Shown here: one piece after another, positions 44,893 through 53,412 of the stretch | How positions within the stretch are numbered: the stretch's first letter is position 1 | Layout of the letters: each line of letters begins with the position of its first letter | From: Rhodobacter calidifons | GTDB lineage: Bacteria > Pseudomonadota > Alphaproteobacteria > Rhodobacterales > Rhodobacteraceae | Length of the DNA: 58,506 nucleotides | Direction of reading: 5' to 3' | Assembly: GCF_011174775.1 (NCBI RefSeq) | Contig: NZ_JAANHS010000016.1 | Span: forward strand, 1 to 58,506 | Translations under genes and position numbers: made by a program | The notes under the pieces: model-generated | Database searches by the model: none | Told to the model about the DNA's origin: nothing | What the model saw: the letters and a program-made list of their open reading frames with translations, nothing else

Positions 44893-46367
44893 ACCGGAAG
44901 GCGGCAATCATCGGGGGCGGGGTCATCGGCGGCGGCTGGGCGGCGCGGTTCCTGCTGAATGGCTGGGATGTGGGGGTGTTCGACCCCGACCCCGAGGCGG
45001 AGCGCAAGATCGCTGCGGTGATGGAGAACGCCCGGGCGGCGCTGCCCGCGCTGTCCGACGTGCCGATGCCGGCGGAGGGGAAGCTGACCTTCCACGGCAC
45101 CATCGGCGAGGCGGTCGAGGGGGCGGACTATGTGCAGGAAAGCGTCTCGGAACGGATCGAGCTGAAGCACAAGGTCTATGCCCAGTTGCAACAATCGAAC
45201 CCCGGAGTGCTGATCGGGTCGTCCACAAGCGGGTTCAAGGCCAGCGACTTGCAGAAATCTGCGGTTGCTCCCGAAAACATCATCGTCGCGCATCCGTTCA
45301 ACCCGGTCTATCTGCTGCCCCTGTCCGAGATCAGCGGCAGCCCGGCCAACCCGCCCGAGGTGGTCGAAAAGACCGTGCAGATCATGAAGGATGTGGGCAT
45401 GTTCCCGCTGGTGATCCGGCACGAGATCGACGCCTTCATCGGCAACCGATTTCTTGAGGCGGTCTGGCGCGAGGCCTTGTGGATGCTGAAGGACGGCATC
45501 GCCACGACCGAGGAGATAGACGAGGCGATCCGCATGGGCTTTGGCCTGCGCTGGGGCCAGATGGGCCTGTTCGAGACCTACCGGATCGCCGGGGGCGAGG
45601 CGGGGATGCGGCATTTCATGGCGCAGTTCGGCCCGGCGCTGAAATGGCCCTGGACCAAGCTGATGGACGTGCCCGAGTTCAACGACGAGCTGGTGGACCT
45701 GGTCGCCAGCCAGTCCGACGCGCAGTCGGGGATGTATGGCATCCGTGAACTGGAGCGCATCCGCGACCGCAACCTCGTGGGCTTCCTGCGGGCCTTGAAG
45801 GAACGCAACTGGGGCGCGGGGAAGGTGCTGCGCGAGCACGACGAACGCCGCGCCGCCGCCTTCTATGCCGAGATGGCGAAGGGGCTGGACACGGGGGCCA
45901 AGGCGGCCCCTCTGGTCATGTGGCAGGGGCAGGTCCTGCCGGGCTGGATCGACTACAACGGCCACATGACGGAAAGCCGTTATTACTTCTGCAATTCTGA
46001 GACGGTGGACAACTTCCTGCGGCTGATCGGCGCAGGGATGGACTATGTGGCAGCGGGACATTCGTACTATTCGGCCGAGACGCATATCCGCCATCTGGGC
46101 GAGGCGAAGCTGGGGGATCAGCTGCGCGGCGAGTTGCAGATCATCTCGGCGGACGAGAAGCGGTTCCGCAGCTTCGTGCGCATCCTGAAGGGCGAGGATT
46201 GCGTGGCGACGGTGGAGCAACTTTGCCTGCATGTGGACATGAAGGCGGGCAAGACGGTGCCGGCCGCGCCCGAGGTCTGGGCAAACCTGAAAGCCGTCGC
46301 GGATGCTCATGCCGGGTTGCCGATGCCGGAAGGCGTGGGCCGGGCGGTCGGCCAGAAGAAGGAGTAG
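44889..46367 (+). CDS. L-carnitine dehydrogenase fused to a betainyl-CoA thioesterase-like domain
   Basis: A two-domain enzyme of 492 residues. The N-terminal part (1 to about 320) is a 3-hydroxyacyl-CoA dehydrogenase-type NAD enzyme, with GGGVIGGGWAARFLLNG and VAHPFNPVYLLPL. The C-terminal part (about 335-485) is a hotdog thioesterase with WIDYNGHMTESRYY near residue 357. Together they would oxidise carnitine to dehydrocarnitine and hydrolyse betainyl-CoA to glycine betaine, the CdhA and CdhB roles in one chain. It overlaps the lipoprotein gene and precedes the acyl-CoA dehydrogenase by four bases. Confidence 0.92.
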   Translation: MNRKAAIIGGGVIGGGWAARFLLNGWDVGVFDPDPEAERKIAAVMENARAALPALSDVPMPAEGKLTFHGTIGEAVEGADYVQESVSERIELKHKVYAQLQQSNPGVLIGSSTSGFKASDLQKSAVAPENIIVAHPFNPVYLLPLSEISGSPANPPEVVEKTVQIMKDVGMFPLVIRHEIDAFIGNRFLEAVWREALWMLKDGIATTEEIDEAIRMGFGLRWGQMGLFETYRIAGGEAGMRHFMAQFGPALKWPWTKLMDVPEFNDELVDLVASQSDAQSGMYGIRELERIRDRNLVGFLRALKERNWGAGKVLREHDERRAAAFYAEMAKGLDTGAKAAPLVMWQGQVLPGWIDYNGHMTESRYYFCNSETVDNFLRLIGAGMDYVAAGHSYYSAETHIRHLGEAKLGDQLRGELQIISADEKRFRSFVRILKGEDCVATVEQLCLHVDMKAGKTVPAAPEVWANLKAVADAHAGLPMPEGVGRAVGQKKE

Positions 46368-46371
46368 GGCG

Positions 46372-47535
46372 ATGGATTTCGGACTGACCGAAGAACAGCG
46401 GATGATCGTCGAGACGACGCGGGCCTTCGTCGAGGAGGAGCTTTACCCGCATGAGCAGAGGGTGGAGCGGACCGGGGTCCTGCCGCTGGAGCTGATCCGT
46501 GAGATCCAGGCAAAGGCCATCGCGGCGGGGCTTTACGCGGCCAACATGCCGGTAGAGGTGGGCGGCGCGGGGCTGGATACGCTGTCCTGGCTGCTTTACG
46601 AGAAGGAACTGGGCCGGGCGAACTATGCGCTGCACTGGACCTGCGTCGCGCGGCCGTCGAACATCCTTCTTGCCGGGAATGCCGAGCAGCGGGAACGCTA
46701 CCTCATGCCCTGCATCCGGGGCGAGACCTGGGATTGCCTGGCGATGACCGAACCCGGCGCGGGGTCGGACCTGCGCGGGATGAAGGCCAGCGCGCGGGCC
46801 GAGGGTGGCGACTGGGTTCTGAACGGGACGAAGCATTTCATTTCCCACGCCGACCTTGCGGGCTTTGCCATCGTCTTCATGGCGACGGGGGAGGAAGAGA
46901 CTCCACGCGGCCCGAAAAAGCTGATCACGGCGTTTTTCGTGGACAAGGGCACCCCGGGGTTCACGGTCCGCGAGGGGTATCGGAACGTCAGCCACCGGGG
47001 CTATACGAATTCGGTGCTGGAGTTCGACGACTGCCGCGTGCCGGCGGAGAACGTGCTGGGCGAGGTCCACAAGGGGTTCGAGGTGGCGAACTCCTGGCTG
47101 GGGGCGACACGGTTGCAGGTGGCCTCGACCTGCCTCGGCCGGGCCGAGCGGGCGCTGGCGCTTGCCGTGGCCTATGCCGCGGAACGCAAGCAGTTCGGGC
47201 AGCAGATCGGCAAGTTCCAGGGGGTGTCCTTCAAGCTGGCCGACATGGCGCTGGAGCTGAAGGCGGCCGAACTGCTCACGCGCGAGGCGGCGTGGAAATA
47301 CGACCAGGGCACGGTGACGGACGGCGACATGGCCATGGCCAAGCTGAAGGCGACCGAGGTGCTGGCGATGGTTGCGGACGAAGCGATCCAGATCCACGGC
47401 GGCATGGGGCTGATGGACGAGCTGCCGTTGGAGCGGATCTGGCGGGATGCCCGCGTGGAACGGATCTGGGAAGGCACGTCCGAGATCCAGCGGCACATCA
47501 TCAGTCGCGAATTGCTGAGGGCGGTCGGGGGGTGA
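46372..47535 (+). CDS. Acyl-CoA dehydrogenase family protein (CaiA-like)
   Basis: A FAD-dependent acyl-CoA dehydrogenase of 387 residues. The FAD loop LAMTEPGAGSDLRGM, KHFISHADLAGFAIVF, the KQFGQQIGKFQG helix and the C-terminal WRDARVERIWEGTSEIQR are family-standard. Its start lies four bases after the carnitine dehydrogenase stop, with AAGAAGGAG overlapping the end of that gene. In this company it may oxidise gamma-butyrobetainyl-CoA or reduce crotonobetainyl-CoA; a fatty acyl substrate is an alternative. Confidence 0.9.
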   Translation: MDFGLTEEQRMIVETTRAFVEEELYPHEQRVERTGVLPLELIREIQAKAIAAGLYAANMPVEVGGAGLDTLSWLLYEKELGRANYALHWTCVARPSNILLAGNAEQRERYLMPCIRGETWDCLAMTEPGAGSDLRGMKASARAEGGDWVLNGTKHFISHADLAGFAIVFMATGEEETPRGPKKLITAFFVDKGTPGFTVREGYRNVSHRGYTNSVLEFDDCRVPAENVLGEVHKGFEVANSWLGATRLQVASTCLGRAERALALAVAYAAERKQFGQQIGKFQGVSFKLADMALELKAAELLTREAAWKYDQGTVTDGDMAMAKLKATEVLAMVADEAIQIHGGMGLMDELPLERIWRDARVERIWEGTSEIQRHIISRELLRAVGG

Positions 47536-47544
47536 ACCGGCGCA

Positions 47545-47594
47545 CCGGGGGCCAGCCCCCGGACCCCCGGGATATTTGAGGACAGATGAAAGGG
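47545..47594 (+). repeat. Intergenic hairpin/GATATTT element, direct copy
   Basis: CCGGGGGC-ca-GCCCCCGG (47545-47562) forms a strong hairpin right after the acyl-CoA dehydrogenase stop, followed by ACCCCCGGGATATTTGAGG and ACAGATGAAAGG. The inverted counterpart lies at 47704-47755, leaving about 110 bases between. Probable transcription terminator. The gap 47536-47780 contains no credible gene. Confidence 0.65.
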
Positions 47595-47703
47595 TTTGTT
47601 AACCTTGGCCTGCAAGAATGATCGCGCGGTACAGGCGGGGACGCCGATGACCGCGACAGGTGAAACCCTGCCTCGGTTCGCCGGGGCAGGGCGCCTTTCT
47701 TCG

Positions 47704-47755
47704 AATTTCATCTGTCTGCAAGTATCCCGGGGGTCCGGGGGCAGCGCCCCCGGGG
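47704..47755 (-). repeat. Intergenic hairpin/GATACTT element, inverted copy
   Basis: Read on the minus strand: CCCCGGGGGCGCTGCCCCCGG, then ACCCCCGGGATACTTGCAG, then ACAGATGAAA. It is the inverted partner of 47545-47594, about 26 bases upstream of the CoA ligase start. Confidence 0.65.
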
Positions 47756-47780
47756 CTTGTGCCGCAGAGCGGGGCCGCGC

Positions 47781-49769
47781 ATGAGCCGTCTCGACCGCCT
47801 TCTCCGCCCGCGCCACATTGCCGTCCTTGGGGCCGGATGGGCGCTGAACGTGATCGAACAGTGCGCCAGGATGGGGTTCACGGGCCCGGTCTGGCCCGTG
47901 CATCCGACGAAGCCCGAGATCGGGGGGCTGAAGGCCTATGCGAGCCTCGCCGATCTGCCCGTAGCGCCGGATGCGGTCTTCGTCGGCGTGAACCGGTTTG
48001 CGACGATCGATGTCGTGGAGGAACTGGCCGCGCTTGGGGCGGGGGGAGCGATCTGCTTTGCCTCCGGTTGGACCGAGGCCGGGGAGCCTGGCTTGCAGGA
48101 CAGGCTGGTCGCGGCGGCGGGGGACATGCCGATCCTGGGGCCGAACTGCTATGGGGTCATCAACTATCTGGACGGGGCGCTTCTGTGGCCGGACCAGCAT
48201 GGCGGGGTTCCGGTGCAGACCGGCGTGGCGCTGGTCAGCCAGTCTTCCAACATCGTCATCAATATGGGGATGCAAGCGCGCGGCCTGCCGGTGGCCTATG
48301 TCGCCTGTCTGGGCAATGCCGCTGTCGTCGGGCTGGCCGAACTGACCGGGGCGCTGCTGGATGACCCTCGCGTGACAGCGGTGGGCCTGTATATCGAGGG
48401 GATCGACGATGCCCCTGCCTTTGCGGCGCTGGCCGAGAAGGCGCGGGCGATGGGCAAGGGGGTGGTGGCGATCAAGTCGGGCAAGACCGAAGCCTCGCGC
48501 ACGGCGGCGGCTTCGCATACTGCCTCGCTGGCGGGGGGCGGGGCGGCCTCCAGCGCCTTTCTGCGGCAGGTGGGGGTGGCAGAGGTGAACACGCCAAGCG
48601 AGCTGATCGAGACGCTGAAGATCTTCCACGTCCACGGGCCGCAGATCGGGCGGCGGCTGTGCAGCCTGTCCTGTTCGGGGGGCGAGGCGGGGCTGGTGGC
48701 GGATCTGGCGGCGCCGCACGGGCTGGAGTTCCCTGCGGTGCCGAAGGCGACGCATGACCGGCTGTTCGCGGTTCTGGGCGAGATCCCCACGATCGCCAAC
48801 CCCTTGGATTACCACACCTTCATCTGGGGCGACGGGCCGAAGACGACCGAGGTGTTCAGCGCGATGCTGGAGGCCTATGATGCGGGGATCTACATCATCG
48901 ACACGCCCCGGGCGGATCGCTGCGATCCGTCGAGCTATCAGCCTGCGCTGGAGGCGATCGTGGCGGCGCAGAAGGCGACCGGCAAACCCGCCTTCCCCGT
49001 CGCCTCGATGGCCGAAAACTTCGGCGAGGGCCGGGTGCGGGACATGATGGCTCAGGGGGTCTGCGCGCTTTTGGGTCTGGAAACCGCGCTGGCGGCGATC
49101 CGGGCGGCTCAGACCCCCGCCGGAGTGCCGGGCTGGCGACCGGTGGCCGCGCTGCCCCCGCGCGAGACGCGGATGCTGTCGGAAGCGGAGGGGAAGGCGC
49201 TGCTGGCCGGGGCGGGAGTGGTGGTGCCGGGGTCGGTGACCGGGGCGACGATTGCCGAGGTGGCGGGTAAGGTGCGCTTTGGCGGGCCTTACGTCCTCAA
49301 GGGTCTGGGCTTTGCCCACAAGACCGAGGCGGGGGCGGTGCGGCTGGGGCTGGCCTCGCTGGAGGATCAGGCCGAGATGCCGGGGGCGACCGGCTATCTG
49401 GTAGAGGAGATGGTGACGGGTGCCGTGGCCGAGGTGCTGCTGGGTTTGCGCCGCGACCCGGTTTACGGCGTGACGCTGACCCTGGGGATGGGCGGGGTGA
49501 CGGCGGAGGTGCTGGCCGATACGGTGACGCTGGTGCTGCCGGTGACGGAAGCGCAGGTGCTGGCGGCGGCGCGGGGCCTGCGGCTCTGGCCCCTGCTGGA
49601 CGGCTATCGCGGGCGGCCGAAGGCGGACATGGGCGCCGTCGCGGCGATGGCGGTGCGGCTGGGGGCGCTGATGCTGGCCGACGAGAGCCTTGAGGAAATC
49701 GAGATCAATCCGGTCATGGTGCGCGAGACGGGCGCCGTGGCGGTGGATGCACTGGTCAGGAGGGTATGA
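47781..49769 (+). CDS. Acetate-CoA ligase (ADP-forming)-type protein
   Basis: An NDP-forming acyl-CoA synthetase of 662 residues. The N-terminal CoA-binding domain begins RPRHIAVLGAGWALN, then come GPNCYGVINYL, the succinyl-CoA-ligase-like region with the probable phospho-histidine H246 in ASHTASLAGG, and a C-terminal ATP-grasp domain (about 450-660) ending EEIEINPVMV. It may activate carnitine or a betaine derivative to the CoA thioester for the neighbouring dehydrogenase and hydratase; the acyl substrate is inferred only. Its stop overlaps the next start. Confidence 0.88.
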   Translation: MSRLDRLLRPRHIAVLGAGWALNVIEQCARMGFTGPVWPVHPTKPEIGGLKAYASLADLPVAPDAVFVGVNRFATIDVVEELAALGAGGAICFASGWTEAGEPGLQDRLVAAAGDMPILGPNCYGVINYLDGALLWPDQHGGVPVQTGVALVSQSSNIVINMGMQARGLPVAYVACLGNAAVVGLAELTGALLDDPRVTAVGLYIEGIDDAPAFAALAEKARAMGKGVVAIKSGKTEASRTAAASHTASLAGGGAASSAFLRQVGVAEVNTPSELIETLKIFHVHGPQIGRRLCSLSCSGGEAGLVADLAAPHGLEFPAVPKATHDRLFAVLGEIPTIANPLDYHTFIWGDGPKTTEVFSAMLEAYDAGIYIIDTPRADRCDPSSYQPALEAIVAAQKATGKPAFPVASMAENFGEGRVRDMMAQGVCALLGLETALAAIRAAQTPAGVPGWRPVAALPPRETRMLSEAEGKALLAGAGVVVPGSVTGATIAEVAGKVRFGGPYVLKGLGFAHKTEAGAVRLGLASLEDQAEMPGATGYLVEEMVTGAVAEVLLGLRRDPVYGVTLTLGMGGVTAEVLADTVTLVLPVTEAQVLAAARGLRLWPLLDGYRGRPKADMGAVAAMAVRLGALMLADESLEEIEINPVMVRETGAVAVDALVRRV

Positions 49770-50572
49770 TGCCAGAGATGCAGATGCGAACCGAGGGTCC
49801 GATCCTGACCCGGCGCGAGGGGGCGATCCTGGAGGTCACGCTGGACCGGCCCAAGGCCAATGCGATCGACCTGAAGACCAGCCGGATCATGGGGCTGGTA
49901 TTCCGCGACTTCCGTGACGACGACTCGCTTCGCGTCTGCATCCTGCGTGCGGCGGGGGAGAAGTTCTTCTGCCCCGGCTGGGACCTGAAGGCGGCGGCCG
50001 AGGGCGATGCGGTGGACGGGGATTACGGGGTGGGCGGCTTCGGGGGATTGCAGGAACTGCCGAACCTCAACAAGCCGGTGATCGCGGCGGTGCAGGGCAT
50101 CTGCTGCGGCGGAGGGCTGGAACTGGCCTTGAGCGCCGACCTGATCCTGTGTTCGACGACCGCGACCTTCGCTCTGCCGGAAATCCGGTCGGGGACGGTG
50201 GCCGATGCCGCCAGCATCAAGCTGCCGAAGCGCATTCCCTGGCATGTGGCAATGGACCTGCTGCTTACGGGGCGCTGGTTCGACGCCGAAGAGGCGTTCC
50301 GCTGGGGCCTCATCAAGGAAATCTGCGCGCCGGAGGAGCTGATGGCCAGGACCTGGGCCCTGGCCCGGCTCTTGGAAAGCGGCCCGCCGCTGGTCTATGC
50401 CGCGATCAAGGAGATCGTGCGCGAGGCCGAGAACATGCGCTTTCAGGACGCGCTGAACCGGATCACAAAGCGCCAGTTGCCCACGGTGGACCTGCTGTAT
50501 TCCAGCGAGGATCAGCTGGAAGGCGCCCGGGCCTTTGCGGAAAAGCGCGATCCGGTGTGGAAAGGGCGATAG
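49769..50572 (+). CDS. Enoyl-CoA hydratase/isomerase family protein, CaiD-like
   Basis: A crotonase-fold protein of 267 residues from the chosen start. ILEVTLDRPKANAIDL, the oxyanion-hole segment FFCPGWDLKAA and GICCGGGLELALSADL match carnitinyl-CoA dehydratase-like enzymes. AGGAGG ends five bases before ATG at 49769; an adjacent ATG at 49766 is possible. It is coupled to the CoA ligase and closes the carnitine cluster. Hydration of crotonobetainyl-CoA is the likely role, by context. Confidence 0.88.
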   Translation: MPEMQMRTEGPILTRREGAILEVTLDRPKANAIDLKTSRIMGLVFRDFRDDDSLRVCILRAAGEKFFCPGWDLKAAAEGDAVDGDYGVGGFGGLQELPNLNKPVIAAVQGICCGGGLELALSADLILCSTTATFALPEIRSGTVADAASIKLPKRIPWHVAMDLLLTGRWFDAEEAFRWGLIKEICAPEELMARTWALARLLESGPPLVYAAIKEIVREAENMRFQDALNRITKRQLPTVDLLYSSEDQLEGARAFAEKRDPVWKGR

Positions 50573-50586
50573 GAGGCAGGGCGGGG

Positions 50587-50904
50587 TCAGAAGACTTCGG
50601 TCACCTCGTACATCACCGGCTCGAAACTGCGGCAAAGTTCGTTGATGCGGCGGTTCCTTTCGCGCATTTCGGGGGTGCGCAGCATGGCCTGATAATCGGC
50701 GCGGCTTTGCCATTGCGAATAGTTGCAGATCCGGGTCCGGGCGTCGTTCATGTGCAGGCCGGCGGCGATGAAACCGGGCTGATGGCGGATGCAGTCGCGA
50801 TAGGCGGCCTCCAGCGCCTCGACCAGATCAAAGGCCATGGCGGGTGTCGTCTCGAAGGTGGTGATGACGGTTTGTCCTTGGAAATCCTTGACAATCTGCG
50901 GCAT
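50587..50904 (-). CDS. Antibiotic biosynthesis monooxygenase (ABM) domain protein
   Basis: A small ferredoxin-like-fold protein of 105 residues with the ABM pattern IRHQPGFIAAGLHMNDARTRICNYSQWQSRADYQAML. Such proteins are dimeric monooxygenases or heme-binding or stress proteins; no cofactor motif decides here. GGGAGG lies six bases before the start at 50904; an in-frame upstream ATG at 50994 lacks support. It is convergent with the CaiD-like gene and divergent from the DUF3329-like gene. Confidence 0.85.
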   Translation of the reverse strand: MPQIVKDFQGQTVITTFETTPAMAFDLVEALEAAYRDCIRHQPGFIAAGLHMNDARTRICNYSQWQSRADYQAMLRTPEMRERNRRINELCRSFEPVMYEVTEVF

Positions 50905-50955
50905 GTCGTCCTCCCTTTGTTGCCCAAGGATGCCATGAACCGGGGGCGATGGGCC

Positions 50956-51144
50956 ATGAAATTTCTCGATCCGAACGACCCCGTCTTCCGCCATGCCTGG
51001 GTGCGCTGTCTGGTCGTGGTCCTGCCGCTGGTCTGGGGAGTGGTCGAGTTCGTCTGGATGCAGGCCCCGTTCTGGGGGATCCTGTTCCTGGCCGCGGGGG
51101 CCTATGCCGGCTATGCGCTGTTCGTCCAGCGCGACCGGGACTGA
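50956..51144 (+). CDS. Small membrane protein, DUF3329-like
   Basis: A protein of 62 residues with two hydrophobic segments (CLVVVLPLVWGVVEFVW and APFWGILFLAAGAYAGYALF) and the opening MKFLDPNDPVFRHAWVR, which resembles short DUF3329 proteins of Rhodobacteraceae. An in-frame ATG at 50935 with AAGGA upstream is the alternative start. It ends three bases from the convergent zinc-ribbon gene. Function unknown. Confidence 0.75.
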   Translation: MKFLDPNDPVFRHAWVRCLVVVLPLVWGVVEFVWMQAPFWGILFLAAGAYAGYALFVQRDRD

Positions 51145-51147
51145 AGC

Positions 51148-52284
51148 CTAGTCCATCCAGTCCGGCTGCGGCAGGCCGATGGCTTCGGGGTCCGACAGAT
51201 AGACCGCCCCCAGCGCCAGCGCGGCCACCACCAGGACCGCAAGGGCGATCTTCCAGATCGACCACGGCCTTTCGCCCTGCACCTCTCCGGTCTGGCCGTT
51301 GACGAGGAAGCGGTAGCTTTTGCCGTTGTACTTGTAGGCCGCCATCCAGACCGGCAGCAGGATGTGCTTGAAGGTCTCGTCCGACCAGCGCGTGTCGATG
51401 GAATGGATGCGCTGTTCGTCGCCGCCGATGTCGCGGCGGACATCGCTGCGGATCACGGACTCCATCCGGCTGCGGGCCTCGCGGTGGCCCTCGGCCAGCG
51501 GCACGGTATAGCCTTCGGCCTGGAAACCGGCCAGGAATTCGGGGGAATAGCTGGTCAGGGCGCCGAGGTCCCAGGGGGTGAGTTCATTGCCCAGCCGCGC
51601 GGGCAGGCTGCGCGAGGCCATCACCAGCACATCGTCGAAATCCCGCGCCACGCGGCCCGATGCGGGATACCAGCGCGTGCGGCGCACCTGTTCCTGTCGG
51701 GTCTCCGTCCGGCCGTTGACCCGCACCTGTACGGTCCGCATCTCATAGTAGTACTCGCCGCGCTCGCCGGCGTAACGGCTGGCGGTTGCGGCATCGAAGG
51801 TCCAGTAGGGGACATAGATCCCGGTCAGCGCCCGGCCCTTGCGGGCATATTCCAGCAGCGTGCCGGGGGCGAACCAGAGGCTGCCCAGCCAGGCGATCAT
51901 CCGTTGCCGCGCCTCGGCCTCGGTCAGGACGAAGGGCACCAGCGCCTGCGGCTTGATGTGGCGTTCGGTCCCGGTGTCCAGCACGACCGGCGTGTCGCAG
52001 AAGGGGCAGGAGGTGGCATGGGTCGCGCCGGTGATCTCGACCTTCGCGCCGCAGCCGGGGCAGGAGGTCGTGCGCACCTCGACCATGTCGGTGCTGGCAA
52101 GGTCGTCACGCAGGCCCCGCGCAAGGTCAAGCTCTTGCAAGGCGCGTGCCCGCGCGCGGGGCGGGGCGGCCGGGATGTCCTGTTCATGGCCGCAATGGGC
52201 ACAGACCAGATGGGTCTGGCCCGGCGCATAGCGCAGCTGCGCGCCGCACTGCGAACAGGGCCAGCGGTATTCCTCCTGCGACAT
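51148..52284 (-). CDS. Zinc-ribbon protein with C-terminal membrane segment (YdjG-like)
   Basis: A protein of 378 residues. Two zinc ribbons occur at C10/C13/C28/C31 and C75/C78/C93/C96, followed by a long soluble region rich in aromatic and charged residues (VPYWTFDAATASRYAGERG) and one membrane span near 345-362 (IALAVLVVAALALGAVYL). The arrangement resembles Bacillus YdjG, encoded beside an SPFH protein. Here it is the last gene of a leftward operon, seven bases after the SPFH gene. A role in recruiting proteins to the membrane is inference. Confidence 0.82.
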   Translation of the reverse strand: MSQEEYRWPCSQCGAQLRYAPGQTHLVCAHCGHEQDIPAAPPRARARALQELDLARGLRDDLASTDMVEVRTTSCPGCGAKVEITGATHATSCPFCDTPVVLDTGTERHIKPQALVPFVLTEAEARQRMIAWLGSLWFAPGTLLEYARKGRALTGIYVPYWTFDAATASRYAGERGEYYYEMRTVQVRVNGRTETRQEQVRRTRWYPASGRVARDFDDVLVMASRSLPARLGNELTPWDLGALTSYSPEFLAGFQAEGYTVPLAEGHREARSRMESVIRSDVRRDIGGDEQRIHSIDTRWSDETFKHILLPVWMAAYKYNGKSYRFLVNGQTGEVQGERPWSIWKIALAVLVVAALALGAVYLSDPEAIGLPQPDWMD

Positions 52285-52290
52285 GACGGT

Positions 52291-53394
52291 TCAGGGCTTC
52301 GGCGGCGGGGGCGGCACCTGGTCCAGAAGGCGGGCAAGCTCGGTCTCGGCGGCCATCTTCCAGCCGTCCTGGCCCGGGGTCCAGACCATCGTCGCGCGGG
52401 ACAGCCGGCCCTCGGCCGCCATGCGCGCCAGGTCGGCCTCGGCGAAGGGGCCCGAGGTCGCCCCGTCCACCGCCAGATGCCACTGCTTGCCGGCGGGGGG
52501 CGGAGGCGGCGGCGGAGGCGGCGGGGCGGCGGCTGCACCCGGCTGCGCGCCCCAGGGCCCCATGTTCTGCGCCATCGCGGCCCCCATGCCCATGCCCATC
52601 CCGGCCCCCATGGCCGAGCCCATCGCGCTGCCCGGCCGGCCCATGCTTTCGGCCGCGTTGAACTGCATGTAGCGGTTCAGATTGCCCACCACGCCCATCG
52701 AGGTGCGCTTGTCCAGCGCCTTTTCCACCTCTTCCGGCAGGCTGATGTTCTCGATGTAGAATTCCGGGATCGACAGGCCGTATTCCCCGACCTTCGGCGC
52801 GATGGCATTGGCGATGATCTTGCCCAGATCGGCCAGGTTCGCCGCCATGTCCAGCACCGGGATCCCGGACTTGGCCAGCACCTGGCTTGCTTCTTGCACG
52901 ATGATGTTGCGGATCTGGACGCTGATCTCGTCGGCGGTGAATTCGCCATCGGTCCCGACGATCTCTGTCATGAACTTTCCGGGATCGGTGACGCGCATCG
53001 AATAGGTGCCGAAGGCGCGCAGGCGGACCGGCCCGAATTCGGGGTCGCGCGCCATGATCGGATTCTTGGTGCCCCATTTCTGGTCGTTGAAGCGGGTGGT
53101 GTTGACGAAATAGACCTCGGACTTGAAGGGCGACCGGAAGCCATGGTCCCAGTGCTGCAAGGTGGTCAGGATCGGCATGTTGTTGGTTTCAAGCATGTAG
53201 AGCCCGGGGCCGAACACATCGGCCAGCTGGCCTTCGTGGATGAAGACCGCGGCCTGCCCCTCGCGCACCGTCAGCTTGGCGCCATACTTGATCGCCTGGC
53301 CCCGCCGGTCAAAGCGCCAGACCATGGTGTCGCGCGTGTCATCCAGCCATGAGATGACGTCGATGAATTCGCCCTTGAGGAAATCGAAGACCAT
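52291..53394 (-). CDS. SPFH-domain protein with C-terminal GYF-like domain (YdjI-like)
   Basis: A protein of 367 residues. Residues about 30-235 form an SPFH (virion-core-type) domain, with RFDRRGQAIKYGAKLTVREG and EFYIENISLPEEVEKALDKR. A Met/Gly-rich segment (MGAGMGMGMGAAMAQNMG), a run of ten prolines and a C-terminal GYF_2-like domain (WHLAVDGATSGPFAEADL) follow. No membrane span is visible, so membrane contact must be through the SPFH part or partners. GGAGGG precedes the start. It is encoded between the lipoprotein and zinc-ribbon genes. Confidence 0.88.
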   Translation of the reverse strand: MVFDFLKGEFIDVISWLDDTRDTMVWRFDRRGQAIKYGAKLTVREGQAAVFIHEGQLADVFGPGLYMLETNNMPILTTLQHWDHGFRSPFKSEVYFVNTTRFNDQKWGTKNPIMARDPEFGPVRLRAFGTYSMRVTDPGKFMTEIVGTDGEFTADEISVQIRNIIVQEASQVLAKSGIPVLDMAANLADLGKIIANAIAPKVGEYGLSIPEFYIENISLPEEVEKALDKRTSMGVVGNLNRYMQFNAAESMGRPGSAMGSAMGAGMGMGMGAAMAQNMGPWGAQPGAAAAPPPPPPPPPPAGKQWHLAVDGATSGPFAEADLARMAAEGRLSRATMVWTPGQDGWKMAAETELARLLDQVPPPPPKP

Positions 53395-53412
53395 GGGACC
53401 CTCCGTTTGGGT

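Noticed and set aside
47596-47784. 62-codon open frame between the acyl-CoA dehydrogenase and CoA ligase
   Set aside because: It is formed largely by the two inverted repeat elements and has no credible translation start or coding character.
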